Source: Vitis vinifera (lineage: Eukaryota > Streptophyta > Magnoliopsida > Vitales > Vitaceae). From it: a DNA stretch of 64,000 nt. The notes beneath the pieces were generated by a model. That model was not told the origin of the DNA. It saw only the letters and a list, made by a program, of their open reading frames with translations, and made no database searches. Shown one piece after another: positions 45,234-59,500 of the stretch; the first letter of the stretch is position 1, and every line of letters starts with the position of its first letter. The position numbers and the translations under genes are program-made. Where the stretch lies: positions 36,460,001 through 36,524,000 of the forward strand of contig NC_081822.1 of NCBI RefSeq assembly GCF_030704535.1. The letters run 5' to 3'.

Positions 45234-47830
45234 TATGTTTGTATCTCATTCAATGACCCAAATTTCACTGTACACTTTATATGACTCATATCCAAACTTA
45301 ATTAACTAGTTCGATACCATAGATTTTTTTCCTACCACCTAAGGCATTGAGAACCATAGGGTTGTCCTTTTCTGCCTATAATTAAACTACGTGGGCAGCC
45401 TCTGACAGCCCGGCAGCTTAACCCAGGAACAAAATAGTCATTTTACACATCAAAACTGAAAACCCGATTCCTAAATGACTCAAACAAGGCAATGCAGTCC
45501 GCTGCCAGGGATCCTAATAAGAGTAAGGTATAATGCAAACTCTCTCCAAATATATCAAGAACTCTCTCAAGACATTAAATACATAATAAACTAGCCGTAT
45601 TAAGTTTATTAGTCATTCACAAATGGGGAATTCTGTTGCACTAAAGTAACGAGTGCTGAAAAATCATCTCAAATATCACATACATGATGCATGATACATC
45701 CAAGTAGTTTTATGGGCATAAACAGTGATGGTGATCAAGCGTGAGCTCCAGAAGTCTCAAGAGCACTGCAAGCAGGACATGTTTTGGCAGGGAGTAAAGC
45801 ATCAAGGATAAGCACCAAGAGGGGGGATGGGGGGTTTTTGAATGTCATTCATTTCCCACGCCCCAAACAATGAAGAAAAACTCTAGAGGATGGGGCTCAT
45901 GGGTTTCACCCCTCACTCCAAAACTTGTGAATGGTCCCACCATTAGCCTCTCTGGTCCCTCTCCCACTGTCAGTCCTAGTGGTGCCACTTGCCCTAGTTA
46001 TGGGTATGGAGGAGATAAATGCATGGCAACCTTCGATTCTTCTAGGTTTCTCCCACCAATCCTTTAAACTCCTCTTCCAGGCTCCAACCCATGAGAGTAC
46101 AGGCAGCTTGTGATCTTGTTGAGTTTATAAATTGACATGACAATGAATTTTTTTTAAAAAAAAATTTTTGTATAATATATAACTTATATTTCTTTTCGAA
46201 GCCATCACTCATTTTTAGTTAAATGACTACCTAGTGCAGAATCATCTTCTCTTTTGATGTATGTTGTGCACTTAACCTTCAGAATGAGCCAAAAGAGATA
46301 GATCGCCATATACATTAATAGATGTAACAATGACCTTTTTTTTTTTTTTTTGAGAGAGAGAGAAATGGATTTCCTTTTCTGGGTTGTCCACAAGCTGTAT
46401 GCTGACCAGTGAGTGGCTGCCACCTCAGGTTTCCAGTCCATGTCACGCTATAAAATTCTCCATTTCTGTGCATATGCGACTTGTCCAAGATGGAAGTTGG
46501 ACCAACTTGTCAGCTGACACCCCATCACTTACCATAAGAAAGAGATGCTTCTGGACTGGAGTATGTCCTTGGCCTGTTGTGAAGATAGAGAAGCTTTCCA
46601 TTTATTGTCAGATTCGCAGCTACAGTCCATAATGTTTTTGATTCCTTCTGTTTATTGTTTACCTACCCTTCTCCCCAGAAATATCTTAATCAATTACCCT
46701 ACACAACTTGACCCCTCCCAAGCATTCTCATAAAACATTGCATTTGTGCTATCAAGCTAAGTAAAAACTCGATGAAAGTATTTTGCCCCTATATCAGCAC
46801 CAGCACAACCTCAGGATGACCAGCAAATGGAGAATGTTGGGGTATGATAATATCGCTCTTAAGCTTAGGAATGGGATATTGGAATGATAATGATGTCAAA
46901 TGTCATAAAATGCTTGATTTACCCTTATTTAATATCAATTGGTTTTCAAATGAGATTATTGGATTGATATCAGAATCAAGGGTCATGGGTTTAAGTCATA
47001 GGGAGCCTTATGTTAGGGGAGGGATTCTTGGAGCTCTCTAGAGCTATGATAAGATAATCAAAACCCAATCTAAGACGATGCATAGCTGGCATTCAAATTG
47101 GTGTGGGAGTCAACTTGTCATGTAATGAGGGCAACATGCATGAATCTCTAGCCTTTTCTTTCTTGAAGTCATAAAAGCATTGGCCTATTGACAGAAGGAA
47201 AGCAAACCATGACTTAAAAAGGCATTGTAGGACTTGATGTGTAAGACTAAATAGCAAAAGCAATTTATGATAAGCTAGCATTGAGATCATCTGAGTGCCA
47301 CAACAGCAGGAAAGAAAAAGGAGGAAAGTAAAACAGGAAGATACAGGATTCATCCTAAACCAAAATTTTAGTAGTTATTATACCAGAACTTAAGTTTAAT
47401 TCTTTGAATACAGATATATAATGAAGTTCCATGCAGCCTATTCTGCAACTTACCCCAGCTTCACTAGTGGGAAACTTGGAGTTTATAACTAATGGTTGAG
47501 ACTTATGGGTAGATGCTGAGTAATTGGGAACGTTTCATAATAAATAAGGGGCCATTTGGAATCCCTAAAGGAATGTCTTAACCATATAGGACAAACTGGT
47601 TAAATCAATGATGTTTTGCTCTTCATACCGACACATGGGACCACAGTGGCACCATAATTTCTTGTGAGATCAACTGATCATTCTGGGACCACCGTACATC
47701 ATTCCTTGACAATGTTACCAACTTAATCCTTTTCCTTTCCCACCTCATGTGAAAATGAAACGAGTCCTTTTGGTCGTTGATCCATATGGAAATCCTTCCA
47801 AAATCTTATACCTCATTTATAAAGAGAGGA
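45234..47830. other. Intergenic region between sHSP-side MULE and BBX gene
   Basis: No supported gene. Several open frames of 60-86 codons (45870-46113, 46205-46632, 47093-47353) show no family features. A T-run (46336-46350) followed by a GA repeat occurs near 46350. Confidence 0.45.
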
Positions 47831-47835
47831 GGGGT

Positions 47836-47843
47836 TATATATA
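47836..47843 (+). promoter_or_regulatory. Probable TATA box of the BBX gene
   Basis: 'ttatatataga' lies ~180 bp upstream of the ATG at 48020, so a leader of about 150 nt is implied. It is the best TATA match in the near upstream region. Confidence 0.4.
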
Positions 47844-48019
47844 GAGATCCATGCAAGCTATTATTCTAAGGACTCCTTTGTAGGAGGATATAAAAGACAC
47901 GATAAATCTCCAACATCTACAGGCTTAATATATTCCAGAAAGGAAAGAAGTGGAAGCACAAATTGAGAGATTCAAACCTCAGTTTTAGATCCAGCAGAAG
48001 AATAAGAGAAGAACCTGAG

Positions 48020-50029
48020 ATGAAGATACCGTGTGATATATGTGGGAATGTGGAGGCTGAGGTTCTATGTAGTGCTGATGAGGCAGTACTCTGTTGGGGA
48101 TGCGATGAAAGGGTGCACACAGCTAACAAGCTGTCCCAGAAGCATCAACGTGTCCCTCTTCTCAAACACCCACCCTCCACTTCATCTTCTCAGCTGCCTC
48201 CTTGTGATATCTGCCAGGTAGATCTGCTCTCTCCATTCCCAACACCTCTTTTCAGCTTTCTCTGTGTCTTGAGCTCTCTCTGTATGCACATTTCTGATAA
48301 ATGATTTGTTAGCTATAGACTAATGAGCAAAGATCTCTTTTCAATACTATAAACTTCTGTATTCATGCACGGGGAAGTAGGTATGAATTATTTTAATGCT
48401 ATGATGAGTAATTGCTCCAGAAATCCTGATAAGTAGTACAAGTTACAAGTCATGGATGAGTATCGATTTCCTAGAATAAGAAATGGGGGAATTTGAGCCA
48501 TGATCAAAATACGCCAACTAGGATTGAATCAAGTAAACAAAATACTGTAACATTGTTTTGTTCACATGTCTACCCATTCCCTTTACAAAAGCTTCTGATT
48601 CTGTGTCAAATGCTGTTGTTGCAGCTCCATCTACATGAGAAAACACTCTTTTTCATTTCCCATGACATCGGCTCTTTTCTTTCCACCCTTTTCTTGTTTT
48701 TCATTTCAATATGATGGCCCACACTCGAATCTTAAATATAAGGCTTTCCTGTGTTTTGTTTCTGATGAAGAGTATAACACTAATGAAATGATTTCACTGC
48801 AAGTGTTCCAAATAAATGGACTTGGAAAGTGCTGGAGTGATAGAAGTATTCTTGGGATCCAGATTAAGAATAAAGGAAAAAGTGATGAGTTGCTAGAACT
48901 CCCAAGGACCAGCAAAACTCTCTCCTTTTTTACACCACTAATGTTCACACATTTCCATTGAGATGAAGAAATGCCTTTGATTCATTGGCTTGTCAACTGA
49001 ACTAAGCAATTATGCTCATGGATTGACATACAAGGGAAATTTTCAAATTGAGAGATAAGTGGTCACGTGCATTTTAACATAAAGCATGGATGAAAATCAA
49101 TGCAAAAAGACCTAACTTGGACCAATCTGATAATGTTCTTTCAGTTATTTGATCAAAGTAGGGATGTCAACAAGGTGATCACTGTCAACTTCAGGGGAAG
49201 AGGTTTGGGATTTGCCTAATTCTAGCTAAGTCAGAGCGCCTTGGAACTTTCAAGCCTTGGTTTGGGGAAAGTTTATCTTTCACTTTGTTGGTCCAAACCT
49301 ATATACTTACAAATATCTAAACACATGCAAAGTGTTCTTACAAGCTAGCTCACACTAGTAACCAGCTGTCTCCTGCTCCTATTGGATAAAATAGCATTTG
49401 GGATCTGGTAAGCCCCAGCTTCCTATAGTTGGATCTAACAAGGTACCACCGCCTAACCAGAAACTCCTTGGATGAAAATGCCCTTGCCTTCTATATGAGT
49501 ATTACTCTTGTTATACTTGACATGGTTCTCTATTCTTGTCTTCCCTTCTGAGTAAACTACAATGAACATTTACCAAGTGGTGAATAGGGTTGGTGCATTG
49601 TAAATGCAGGAGAAAAGCGGGTATTTTTTCTGCCTGGAGGACAGGGCATTACTCTGCAAGAACTGTGATGTTTCAACTCATTCAACAAACTCTTACGTGT
49701 CGTCACACCGACGTTTTGTCATATCAGGAATCAAAGTTGCTCTTCAATCCGTAACTAACAACTACAGAACTGGCTGCAACAGCAGAACCTACCCTCTCGA
49801 TATGCCAAACTCAAATAGTTCTTCAGTCAACTTCCCAATGGATAGGGAGAAGAAGCCAGAAATGACCACAGAAGTTGCATCCACATCCTCAGACATGGTA
49901 GCCATGTTCTCAGGTGAAATCCATTTGGCAACTGGACCTGAATGGACATTAGATGAAATCCTTGGGAGCAATGATTTTGACTATTATGAGTTTTCGGACA
50001 TGGGGCAATCCAGGATTAGCAGCCAATGA
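48020..50029 (+). CDS. B-box zinc-finger protein, two B-boxes (BBX20-25 group)
   Basis: Two exons, 48020-48217 and 49610-50029, joined in phase 0 (CDICQ | EKSGYF), give 205 residues. It is a nuclear transcriptional regulator of the light-signalling BBX family. B-box 1 zinc ligands: C5, C8, C17, D20, C25, C28, H33, H42. B-box 2: C62, C65, C74, D77, C82, C85, H90, H99, followed by RRFVISGIKVAL as in BBX20-23. No CCT domain follows. The tail has a serine-rich stretch and an acidic end (PEWTLDEILGSNDFDYYEF). Donor is CAG|gtagat, acceptor aatgcag|GAG, and the intron is 1392 bp. The intron splits B-box 2 after its first cysteine pair. Confidence 0.92.
48218..49609 (+). other. Intron of the BBX gene
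   Basis: gt..ag intron of 1392 bp without recognisable insertions. The open frame at 48635-48961 inside it looks like chance. Confidence 0.8.
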
Positions 50030-50990
50030 AAATTTTAAGCCCTCAACGCCTGCAGCTATTACAGATTTATTGCTCAAATCAGATGCATTTTATCTGTTTT
50101 TATAATGTGCTATACTTTCAGTTCTATGTTTATTTCTGATATTTTGATCAATTGTACAGAAATCTTGATTTCATCTGTACTTTCCTATAGGAAGATTGTT
50201 TCACAATTCTAACTTTATCTATTTAAGAAGAAAAGGTCCTGAAAGCATAGAATAAAACAATCAAACAGTCTCCAAGGACTGGAGAATGGGAAGCTATAAA
50301 TTGTTTTGACATCTCCCTCTCATATCTCACTATGCCCAGCTACAACTACTTGCTATTGAAGCTAAAAACTAACATAATAACGTGGAATTAATGTCTATAA
50401 ATGATAACAAGAGAGATATCAAGGGTTTTGAAGTATAGATATTGAGAGAGATCTCAACAATTCCTCAACCATGATTTCCATCTAGAAAAGTGAGGGAAAT
50501 TCATATTTAAACATGGGAATTTTAAATGAGACTTTCGAACATGCCTTATTCGAGGTCAATTACATAAATGAAATAAAGACATGAATGTGAGCAGTGAGCC
50601 CATGCAGAACAAGGGATAATAACATACAATTCCACATTAAAATATCATATAACATGTAAGTTTTCAAAGAAGCCAAAACTAGCCACTGAAAAGGGCAGGA
50701 TAATTAAAATGCGCCTTTGATATGCAATTATCATTGATATTGTCACAATGTTGCTAAACAAATTTAATAACTAGAGCGATATCAAAATATCTCAGTATGA
50801 CCTTGATATCTCTGCACCTCACTGAAGAAACTGCAAATTTGAAACTTCCTAGCCACAAAGCAATTGGAGTCACCTGTGTCCTTCTGAAGACCATGGCTGG
50901 CCTCTGCAACACTCATCACACAAACAACATATTTTACAACACCAAAATCCCAGTGGTGGCATCTGAACAGAAGGAAAAAATGGAGAGTTT
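50030..50990. other. Spacer between BBX 3' end and MMT pseudogene
   Basis: No gene is seen. Convergent 3' ends: BBX on plus, MMT remnant on minus. Confidence 0.5.
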
Positions 50991-50996
50991 TCTAAT

Positions 50997-53797
50997 TAGA
51001 GAGTAAGCTTTCTTGAATTTGACAATGTGATGCAATGCTTGTTCAAATTCCATGTCTCCTAAAGAAATATGAATTGCCAATAGCCTGGAATTCCAGTCCA
51101 CAAGCCACTGTTAATGCACAAAATCGTGGCCCTAAGAATGGCCTCCCTGATGTTAGAGTCATCTAGCTTGGTTTTGTAATTATCTGAATCACTAGGTCCA
51201 TCTCTGTTTTCTGACAGTCCCTGTAGCTTCACAGTTTTGCCTAGATATCACAGGTGAAAAACAAGGAAAAAAAAGATGTTCATACTCCAATATCTTAAAC
51301 AGCATCACATGAATCATTTGTAATTTGGCTGCACACTGACACTTGGAGAAACAAATCAGTAGAAGCTGTACATAAATAGATGGAGAATAAACAGTAAGAG
51401 AGACTTGAACTCGAGATCTTACTTTATCATATGGCTCTAATACCGTGTTAAGCTACCAACTCTCCTAAGTTAGTAGTCTAACAGTTAATACAAGAAATCA
51501 AATTATTCTAGTGCTGTATGCATGGTTAAACTCAAGACAGCATTAAATTTAACATGAGACAGCTTTAGAATAAGACATTATCCATGACCGTGGGGATTGT
51601 TTGAAGTATCAGGGTGTTTCTAGGTGTCTCAATGGTTTGATCCCCAAATCTTAGGATACTAGTGAACAAAAAAATAATCATGTATTTAAAATATGATTTT
51701 AGCATCTTCTTCCTTTAGATAATAAATTCTATATCCATCCACGATATCCTAAATGCATTACTCCAAATATGTTCTATCTAGCTATTGGCCCACAGATGTA
51801 ATGCAAATGCACCATAATTGGATTGATGAAGATGAGAGCTCAATTTTCTATTTTCAATGGAGGACAACTTTGGATCATCATCAAGTTTTTCGAATTGAGT
51901 TAGCCTGACTTTAGTTAGAATTCAGGATTAGAAACAAGGAACATGATAAGCACAAAGTAATGTGGAAAATAAAATTTTTTCTTGAAGATTCCACAACAGT
52001 GGCAATCTTACCTCCTCTAAGCACCAAGATCTGTTTCCAAGAACTCTCTTCTGTTCTGCAACAGCCTCTAATAAGCTCCCATCTTTCTGCTTTCTCAGGC
52101 CTAACAACTTCTTCATTGCATATCTAACAGTACTATGTATCTTGTTTAATCCTAGGGCAGTTTAGAATGCATCAACTTAATAAGGCTCATTAAGTTGAAA
52201 GGATGAACTAGTAACTGCCTCAAAACAAGCCATTCCCATAAGCACAACCATTGGTTTGAACCATTCAATCAAATCTATCATCAAACCTGATTGTGGTAGG
52301 GCCTCTGTAACTACAAGGCCATCTCACAAGGCTTGCCAGTTGTCTCCTGCGGTAAATTGATTACTTTCACAGTTATTTGTCCATGCATGTTAAACAAAGG
52401 AAAAAACAAACATTATGCAAGTAAAATCATTCAACATTGTAATGTCAACAATGTCCGGTTCCCAGTAAAAAGCAGTAGATCTCAGTGACTGTTGGGAAAA
52501 GAAAAAAAAAAAATTCTATTCAATATCATGGATTTTCCGAGAACTCAAAATGCTTTAATATTGATGTTCAATTACATTTGAATACAAGGAATTAAAAGAA
52601 ATAATCCTAAATGTCAAAATGTTGATAAGCATATCGATTATACACTGATACATTTGATTCATTTATGACAGCTCTATTCCACGATTTCTACAATAAGAAA
52701 GCAGATTGGATTCATGAACTACACTCTATCAAGCAACCTTTCATTCTCATTATCATAGATAAGTTGCCCATTCTCATGATCTCATCTATGGCATTTAAAT
52801 ACAGATTTATTCTTGCCACTTTTATTGCTCTCAGATTGATATCAAGGACACAAACCTGTAAAGAATTGCTAAATTAAACCCCTGTTTGGTAAGAAAAACA
52901 TGAAATGAATTTATGGCTTCTGCAAAACCAGAAATCAGCCTCAACCCACTGATAAATGGATTAAGCTCAGTTAAGGGAAACCTCTGTTTTTTTCAGGTTC
53001 ACCAAGTGAACAAGAAGACTATGAGTTGAAATCTAAGTAAACAGTCAAGTTTTGTGACCTTGAGAGGAGACCGCTTGTCAGATGGGGCAATCGATATCCA
53101 ACCATTTCCACAACCAACTCAGAAACAGTCTTGTCCTTGGAGATGGAATCAGGGTGCCTGTTCAAACCTTCATAGAAAGTGAAGGACCAGTCTTCTGTCT
53201 TCTGGTATAAAAATGCTGGGATCACCATCATTGTCAACTTCTTCCTCCTCCTCTCGTCATATTCTACTCAAACAAAAAAGACAAACCCATCATGTTTGGT
53301 TGCCTAGAAATTGCAGAAAAACAGAAATCTAAGCTTCCCATTTGACTCAAACATTGAAGCTCTTAGTTGATGGCCATGGTATTTCAATACCCAGGTTCCT
53401 CTTGCCAGTTGGTTCAATGGATGTGGTAGTAAACATCACATGCAACACATTTAGTAATCAGAATGAACTACACAAGAGTGAGGAAATCTTTCCATTTTTC
53501 ACTACAGGGCAAGCAAACACAATGTTGAAATTTGAAATATGATTAGTGTACAGGAAACAAATACTGATGGTGGAGGGAAAGTTGAGAGAAGGAAGAAGAA
53601 TCGGAATGAGAGTGGAAGTGATTCTGAAGATCGGACAAGAAGACAGAGCTTGGGTTGTGGTGGTGGGATCTTCCTACTTCTCCAACAGAGATTTGAATGC
53701 ATTGTAAGCTGAATCGCGGGAAGAAATCTTCAATTGCAAGCCACCCCTTTTGGGAGTCCATTGCTTTCTCAGTCCGGCCGGCGGCAGCGGCCGCCAT
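50997..53797 (-). pseudogene. MMT1: Methionine S-methyltransferase pseudogene, middle deleted
   Basis: MMT transfers a methyl from S-adenosyl-Met to Met, making S-methylmethionine; the intact enzyme has ~1080 residues. On the minus strand only both ends are left. Exon 1 (53797 to ~53548): MAAAAAGRTEKAMDS, then frameshifted DSAYNAFKSLLEK, a stop, then FLSDLQNHF. Exon 2 (53263-53059): KKLTMMVIP, EDWSFTFYEGLNRHPDSISK, and the AdoMet-binding motif GCGNGWISIA one frame off. Exon 3 (52855 to ~52668): VLDINLRAIKVARINLYLNA, then HESNLLSYCRNRGIE out of frame. C-terminal exons: ~52165-52012 (HSTVRYAMKKLLGLRKQKDG, LLEAVAEQKRVL) and 51240 to ~50997 (LDDSNIREAILRA, INSGLWTGIPGYWQF). The central ~700 residues, including the aminotransferase-like region, are absent. 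Splice borders survive; several indels and stops kill it. Confidence 0.88.
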
Positions 53798-53819
53798 GAG
53801 AGGATGATGGCGTGCGCCG

Positions 53820-55270
53820 CGCGGTAGAGGTGGGCCCGCCTTCACCTGGTCCCTACACGTGAATTTGGCATGCCAAATTTGGAGGCTTATTTCGCTATCC
53901 AAAGTCAAGTTGTAGTTTTTCTTGTTCTTTTCTTTTTGTTTATTTATTTACTTCCATTGTTTTTTTTTTTTTTTTTAATCCAACCATAATCTTGTTCTTT
54001 AATTAGGATTCACCAAAAGCAAAAATTGCAATTATTTAGGAGGACCTCTTTCTCACCTCATGGGCCATTCAATGGGTTAAAGAAATCACTCACATTGCAT
54101 CATTTAAATCCCTATCCTCTATTAAATTCATTAAGTTTTACTATTAAGTAATTGCTTTGTCACTAAATTATATTTCAAAAGTAATTTTATTAAAACTAAA
54201 GTTAATTATGATATTTTAGAGATTTTAGTTAAATAAAAATATATTTCCTATATCATATTTGAGAAAAAGTAAAAGTCTCTTATTTCTAGGAGTAAATCAT
54301 AAGTGTGAAACTCATGATTTAGAGTTCTATTTAAACACTCCAAAAAAATCAAAAATAAAAAGTTTAGTTGTTATCTAATAACTAAGTAGATTAGAAAGAA
54401 ATACCACTAAAAATAAATAAATATCTTGATATATTGATATTAAGATCCAATAAGGAAAATTTTGCTTAAGTAAACCTCTTATAGATTTTCTTAGACCATG
54501 GAAAAATTCCTTATCCAATACTTCAGATAGTGGAATTAGTGTTTTGATAACCTTCTAATTGTTCTATATTAAATTTTATATTTAGACCGGAAAATGTGAA
54601 GTAAAGAAAATAAAAAGGAAAAATAGAATAAAAGGAATCAGAAAGGAAAATAAAAATTGGACTTTAAGTCAACAAATTATTTTTATATCATACTTCAAAC
54701 TCTTTTAATTTATTTAGCTCTTCTACATAAATATTAAATAATTTAAAATACATGCGTTTCTAACTAATTTTAATTATGTTTGACTTTCTTTCATATTAAA
54801 ACAAAATATAAAAAAGATCATTTTCTTTAATATTTTTTTTGTTTTTCTAGTATTTTTTTTAGAATCAAACATAACCTTAAACTTTTTAAGTAATTACACT
54901 ATAATAATCTCCCAAACAATGAATTAACTTTTCTTATATAGATATTAGGTACTTTAATCTAATGAGCCCTCACAACTTAAAAAAAGAAATTATATAATTG
55001 AGAAAAGTTCATGAGAAGTGATCCATGGGATTGCAAGACAAGTTAAGATACTTATTCAAGTTTCTAAAGTTTGTAAAATATTGACTTTAATACCATTTAT
55101 AATGATCTATTATCTCTTCTATTGATCTTGTTTTGTTATGGACTAAAATCCCATGCTTTAAAATATATGTTTATGTTAACATTGCTTAGTAACTGCAATG
55201 CTATAATAATCTATGTTATAATGAATATATATAGACATTGCGAAATCAATTAGGATTAATACTTAAAGCC
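53820..55270. other. AT-rich spacer
   Basis: No gene is seen. It has a T-run near 53960 and otherwise unremarkable intergenic DNA. Confidence 0.5.
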
Positions 55271-55277
55271 TATTTGA

Positions 55278-56114
55278 CAATGATTTTTAATAATTTAAAA
55301 ACCGGACCAACAGGTCGAGTTGAACTAATGAACAATCGGGTGGTTCATTTTATTTTATTTTATTTGAAGCCAAAAAAACCTTTTTTTCTTAAGCCAAAAA
55401 AAAGTTTTGATGCCTTAAATCCATGAGGAGCTCATCAAACCCATTTGTCATCAAACTCAATTAGTTTTTAGTTTTGCAAGTTAATGATTCTTGCATGCCT
55501 TTTATACCCCCACAATCCCTACAAATTTTGATCCATTTATGAGATTAGTTAGTGAGAAGAAAGAAAGGTCACAACCGTAAAAATTGAAGTTTAATCATTA
55601 AGTTATGAAACTTCTTCATTATATTATATTTTCAAATCAAAATAAATAACAAAATTAATATTTTTTTTTCAATTTTTTATTGCATAAAACCCTATCACAT
55701 TCATTTTTATACAATGTAATTCAAAAAATAATATAAATTAATTAATATAATAATTTCAAATAATAAAATACAAAAATATGCAAAAAAAAAAAAATATTAT
55801 AATTTTTTTCATTTTAAATATATATTTATATTTAAATATTATATATGTTATATTTAATAAAATTAAAAATATTAATATATTTATATTTCTCTTCATCATT
55901 TAATTTGATATGCCAAATATAAAAATGAAATATTATTAAATTTTTTAATTATATATAATTTTAATTTCTTATAATTATTTAAAATTTTATATAATATATA
56001 AATTATTATTTATGATGTCACCGGTTCAAGCGCGGTATGACTACTGGTTCAACCATTGAACCATAATCTGGTAACTTTTTCGATTCAATCACCGGTCTGA
56101 TTTTGAAAACATTA
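55278..56114. mobile_element. Second hAT-type non-autonomous element (family of 2355-3132)
   Basis: The left end caatgatttttaataattt runs into aaaaaccggacc; the reverse complement of the right end is taatgttttcaaaatcagac. Interior blocks match the first copy: 'gatgtcaccggttcaagcgc' against 'gacgttaccagttcgactgc', then 'ggtaactttttcgattcaat' against 'gataactttttcggttcaat'. No clear 8-bp duplication flanks it. Confidence 0.55.
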
Positions 56115-56598
56115 ATGATTTTATACTCCACTTCTAATTTTTTTAACACTTTAATTTTTTTTAAAAAAAGGTTGTTAATTTCTAAAATCAATGTCAAATA
56201 AGTTGTTACTCAACTTTTAAAGTTTGTGAAAAATCTATTTTAGTATTGTTAATAACAATGTAATCCTCCTCCGTTGATGTTGTTTGTTGAATGAAAATTT
56301 CATGCTTTAAGAAGGAGGCTTTTGAGAAAAAGGGACAAGAGTAAACCTGAAATCTATCACCATCGGAAAATTAGAGGTCAGTATGTCCCGCCTAAGGGAA
56401 AGATAATGACAAAACTAAACGGACCCCTCATGAACCTTTAACCACCCACTTCACATGAGTGACCATTGTGCGTGGCCAACTTCAACTCAATCCCATAAAT
56501 TTTGAGCTACCCTCCTCCCATATTAGGTCTATCTATTCATTAATTAATGAAACGCATATAACTTCCCATCTCTATGAGAAAGCTAATGTGAAGAAAAG
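56115..56598. other. Upstream region of the K+ channel gene
   Basis: No gene or clear core promoter motif identified. Confidence 0.4.
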
Positions 56599-59500
56599 AT
56601 GGGGAGGAGGAGACCAGAAGAATATGAGCTGAATGAGGTGGAAGATACCATCACAGGCTCTGTTGGGAGCAGAATGCGTCTGGTTTCCAGCGAGCTTGGA
56701 CTCAGGAAGACTGCTTCCACCCTCTGCGCTCGTGGAGGCTTTGTCATCGATCCTAGATCAAGGTTCGTACTCGATCGATATCTTCTCTTCTTGCTCTACA
56801 CTTTTATGCAGTACAGTAGTGCCATTTTCATTAATGTAACAGTACCATCCATGGAACTTGAGCTAGTTAGCTGATGAACCCATTGATAGAGATGGAGTTT
56901 TTAGATATGTTCAATGAAGTTTACTGGATTATGGGTTTGTTGATGAAGGAAAGAAGCATAGATGGGAAGGGATAAGAGTAATTTAGATTGTTTATGAACT
57001 GCAGATTGTGCTATGATCTATAGAGAAGAGGCCAATACACACTATATTTAGAAGAAGGTAGCCACAAAACTTTGGATTATGGTTAATTCCTTTCCAAATC
57101 CATAAGAATGTCACTTTAGGCGTGGTCTGATATGGATTTCCATTTTCATTTTTTAACCATCCAACTGACCAAGATATGGACAAAACAGTTTCTTAACTAA
57201 AGGAGTTGTAATATATCCAAAAATGGTGTGACACGTAGACTATTTGTGTAAGGGCAAACTTTAATGCCACATAAAACTATATAAGGTTTTAATGTGATTT
57301 GCTCAGTAAAATCTACACCCTCAGATGAAAAAATCAATCCACCATATCATAAAAAATAATATAACAATCTTAAGGATAGAAGGAGAAAAAAAAAACCATT
57401 TGTTAGGTTTACCATTTTATGTTTCTTTCATTCTTGCCCATCTTTATTTTGTAACTCTTATCGTGATCTATAATATCTAATAATTTTTCATACAATATTA
57501 AATCTTTACGGATGTTTTTAGGATTTAACACACTATTCAACAAAAATGATATAAAAACTAATGTGTGATTGACAATTATTATTCAAAACAATTTTTTTTT
57601 GCCATCCAAAGTAAAAAATAGGTCGAATACATGTTTAAAAATTAAAAAATAAAAAATGATATTCCGTTGTTAAAAATAAAAAAGAAGATTATGTTTGAGA
57701 AGTGTTTTTAAAAATAATTCTTGAAAAATAATATTTTAGAATCATTTAAAAATATATATTTTTTAATGTCTAAAAATTTTAAAAAAATTTAACATGTTTT
57801 CTGTATTTTTAAAAATAAATTTTATATACAATGTTTTTTTATTCATTCTCTATATTTGTATAATTATTTTTAAAAATAATTTAAAAATATGAAAATATGA
57901 AAACAATTAAAAGATTTTTTTTTTTTAAATATCATGTTTTTTGTTTAGAATAGAAAATGTTGTTATTTTCTTTCTTGGAGTATGATTTTTTATTTTTTAT
58001 TTTAAAAAAAACAATTATCAAATATGACAGAGAATTATCAACTAATTTAGTGTTCAAGGGCTCATTGAGATGTTTGCTTTCCCATTCTAAGTGAATCACT
58101 CATTAATTAATATTCTCCCATTTGCAGATTCTGCAACTGTTGGCAGCAGATCATTTTCTTATGGTCCATATTCTCATCCTTCTTCACACCCTTGGAGTTT
58201 TGCTTCTTCAGAGGCCTGCCAGACCATCTAGTCAGTCTTGAAAGCGCACAGATCATCTTCCTAGTTGATGTGGTCCTCCAGTTCTTCGTCGCCTACAAAG
58301 ACCTTCATTCCTACAACATGGTGTATAACAGAAAAAGCATTGCCATACGGTGAGTATTGTTTTTATAATATTTCACATGGAACAGGAGAAAAAAGTTTTT
58401 GAAAGTATATGCTTATATACTCCTAATCTTATAGACACATGCATTTTAAAGTCTTAAGGATTCCTTGGATTCAGAATGAAAATATCTACATGGTTAGGAG
58501 CATATCTTTACAATTCTACAAATGTCAGACTTAAAATCATGGACTTGGGTACTAATTGAAGACAATTGTGCTTGTGGGCGTCACATGCAGCTATGCAAAG
58601 GGCAGTTTCTTGGTGGATTTTCTGGGGTGTGTGCCATGGGATGCCATCTACAAGGCCTCAGGGAGAAGGGAAGTGATGAGATATATGATTTGGATCAGAC
58701 TGTATCGAGCAAGAAAGGTGGCACAGTTCTTCAAGAGAATGGAGAAGGATGTGAGGATCAATTACCTGTTCACTAGGATAGTGAAGCTGATAACAGTGGA
58801 GCTGTACTGCACACACACGGCTGCCTGCATCTTCTACTACTTGGCCACCACATTGCCACCTGCAGAAGAGGGGTATACATGGATTGGAAGCTTAACTATG
58901 GGAGATTACAAGTATATCAATTTCAGAGAGATTGATTTTTGGACCAGATATATCACTTCACTCTACTTTGCAATTGTCACCATGGCCACAGTTGGTAAGT
59001 TGTCTCTCTCCCTAGTTTCATTACCCAACTTAATTGCAAGCTCACGAGGTGGGAAAAAAAATCAAGGCTTTGGCCATGGTACCAAGATAAAAAGTTACCA
59101 CCAATTAGGTATTTTATGTGCACTTGATCCTATCTCAGTCTTATTGCTTTGGGTTTGTGTTATATTATTTTGCATGTTGCACGTGGTCTCGTTACTTTAT
59201 ATTTGTTCTCTTTACTTTATATCTAATCTTATTATTTTGAACTATAATTTCAATTCTTGGAACCTTAACCCCATATATTTATACCTTTAAGGGTCCAAAT
59301 TTTATCATACACTTTCAAACTGTATTGAAAGTTCAGTATGGTAGCAAATCGATACTATAGGTGGTTTTTTTTTTTTTTTTAAATTATTATTACTTAATTT
59401 GAAAACTCATTTAAGCCTTGATTCTTTCGAGAAGTCAAAACTCTATTTCAAGGAAGAGAGTTTTTGGATGTATTTGGGTAATTTTAGGTTTCAAAAAGAG

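Noticed and set aside
48635..48961. 108-codon frame within the BBX gene
   Set aside because: Lies in the intron, has no family features, and splicing of the BBX exons is clear without it.
58522..58776. 84-codon frame on plus strand
   Set aside because: Alternative frame of exon 3 of the K+ channel gene.
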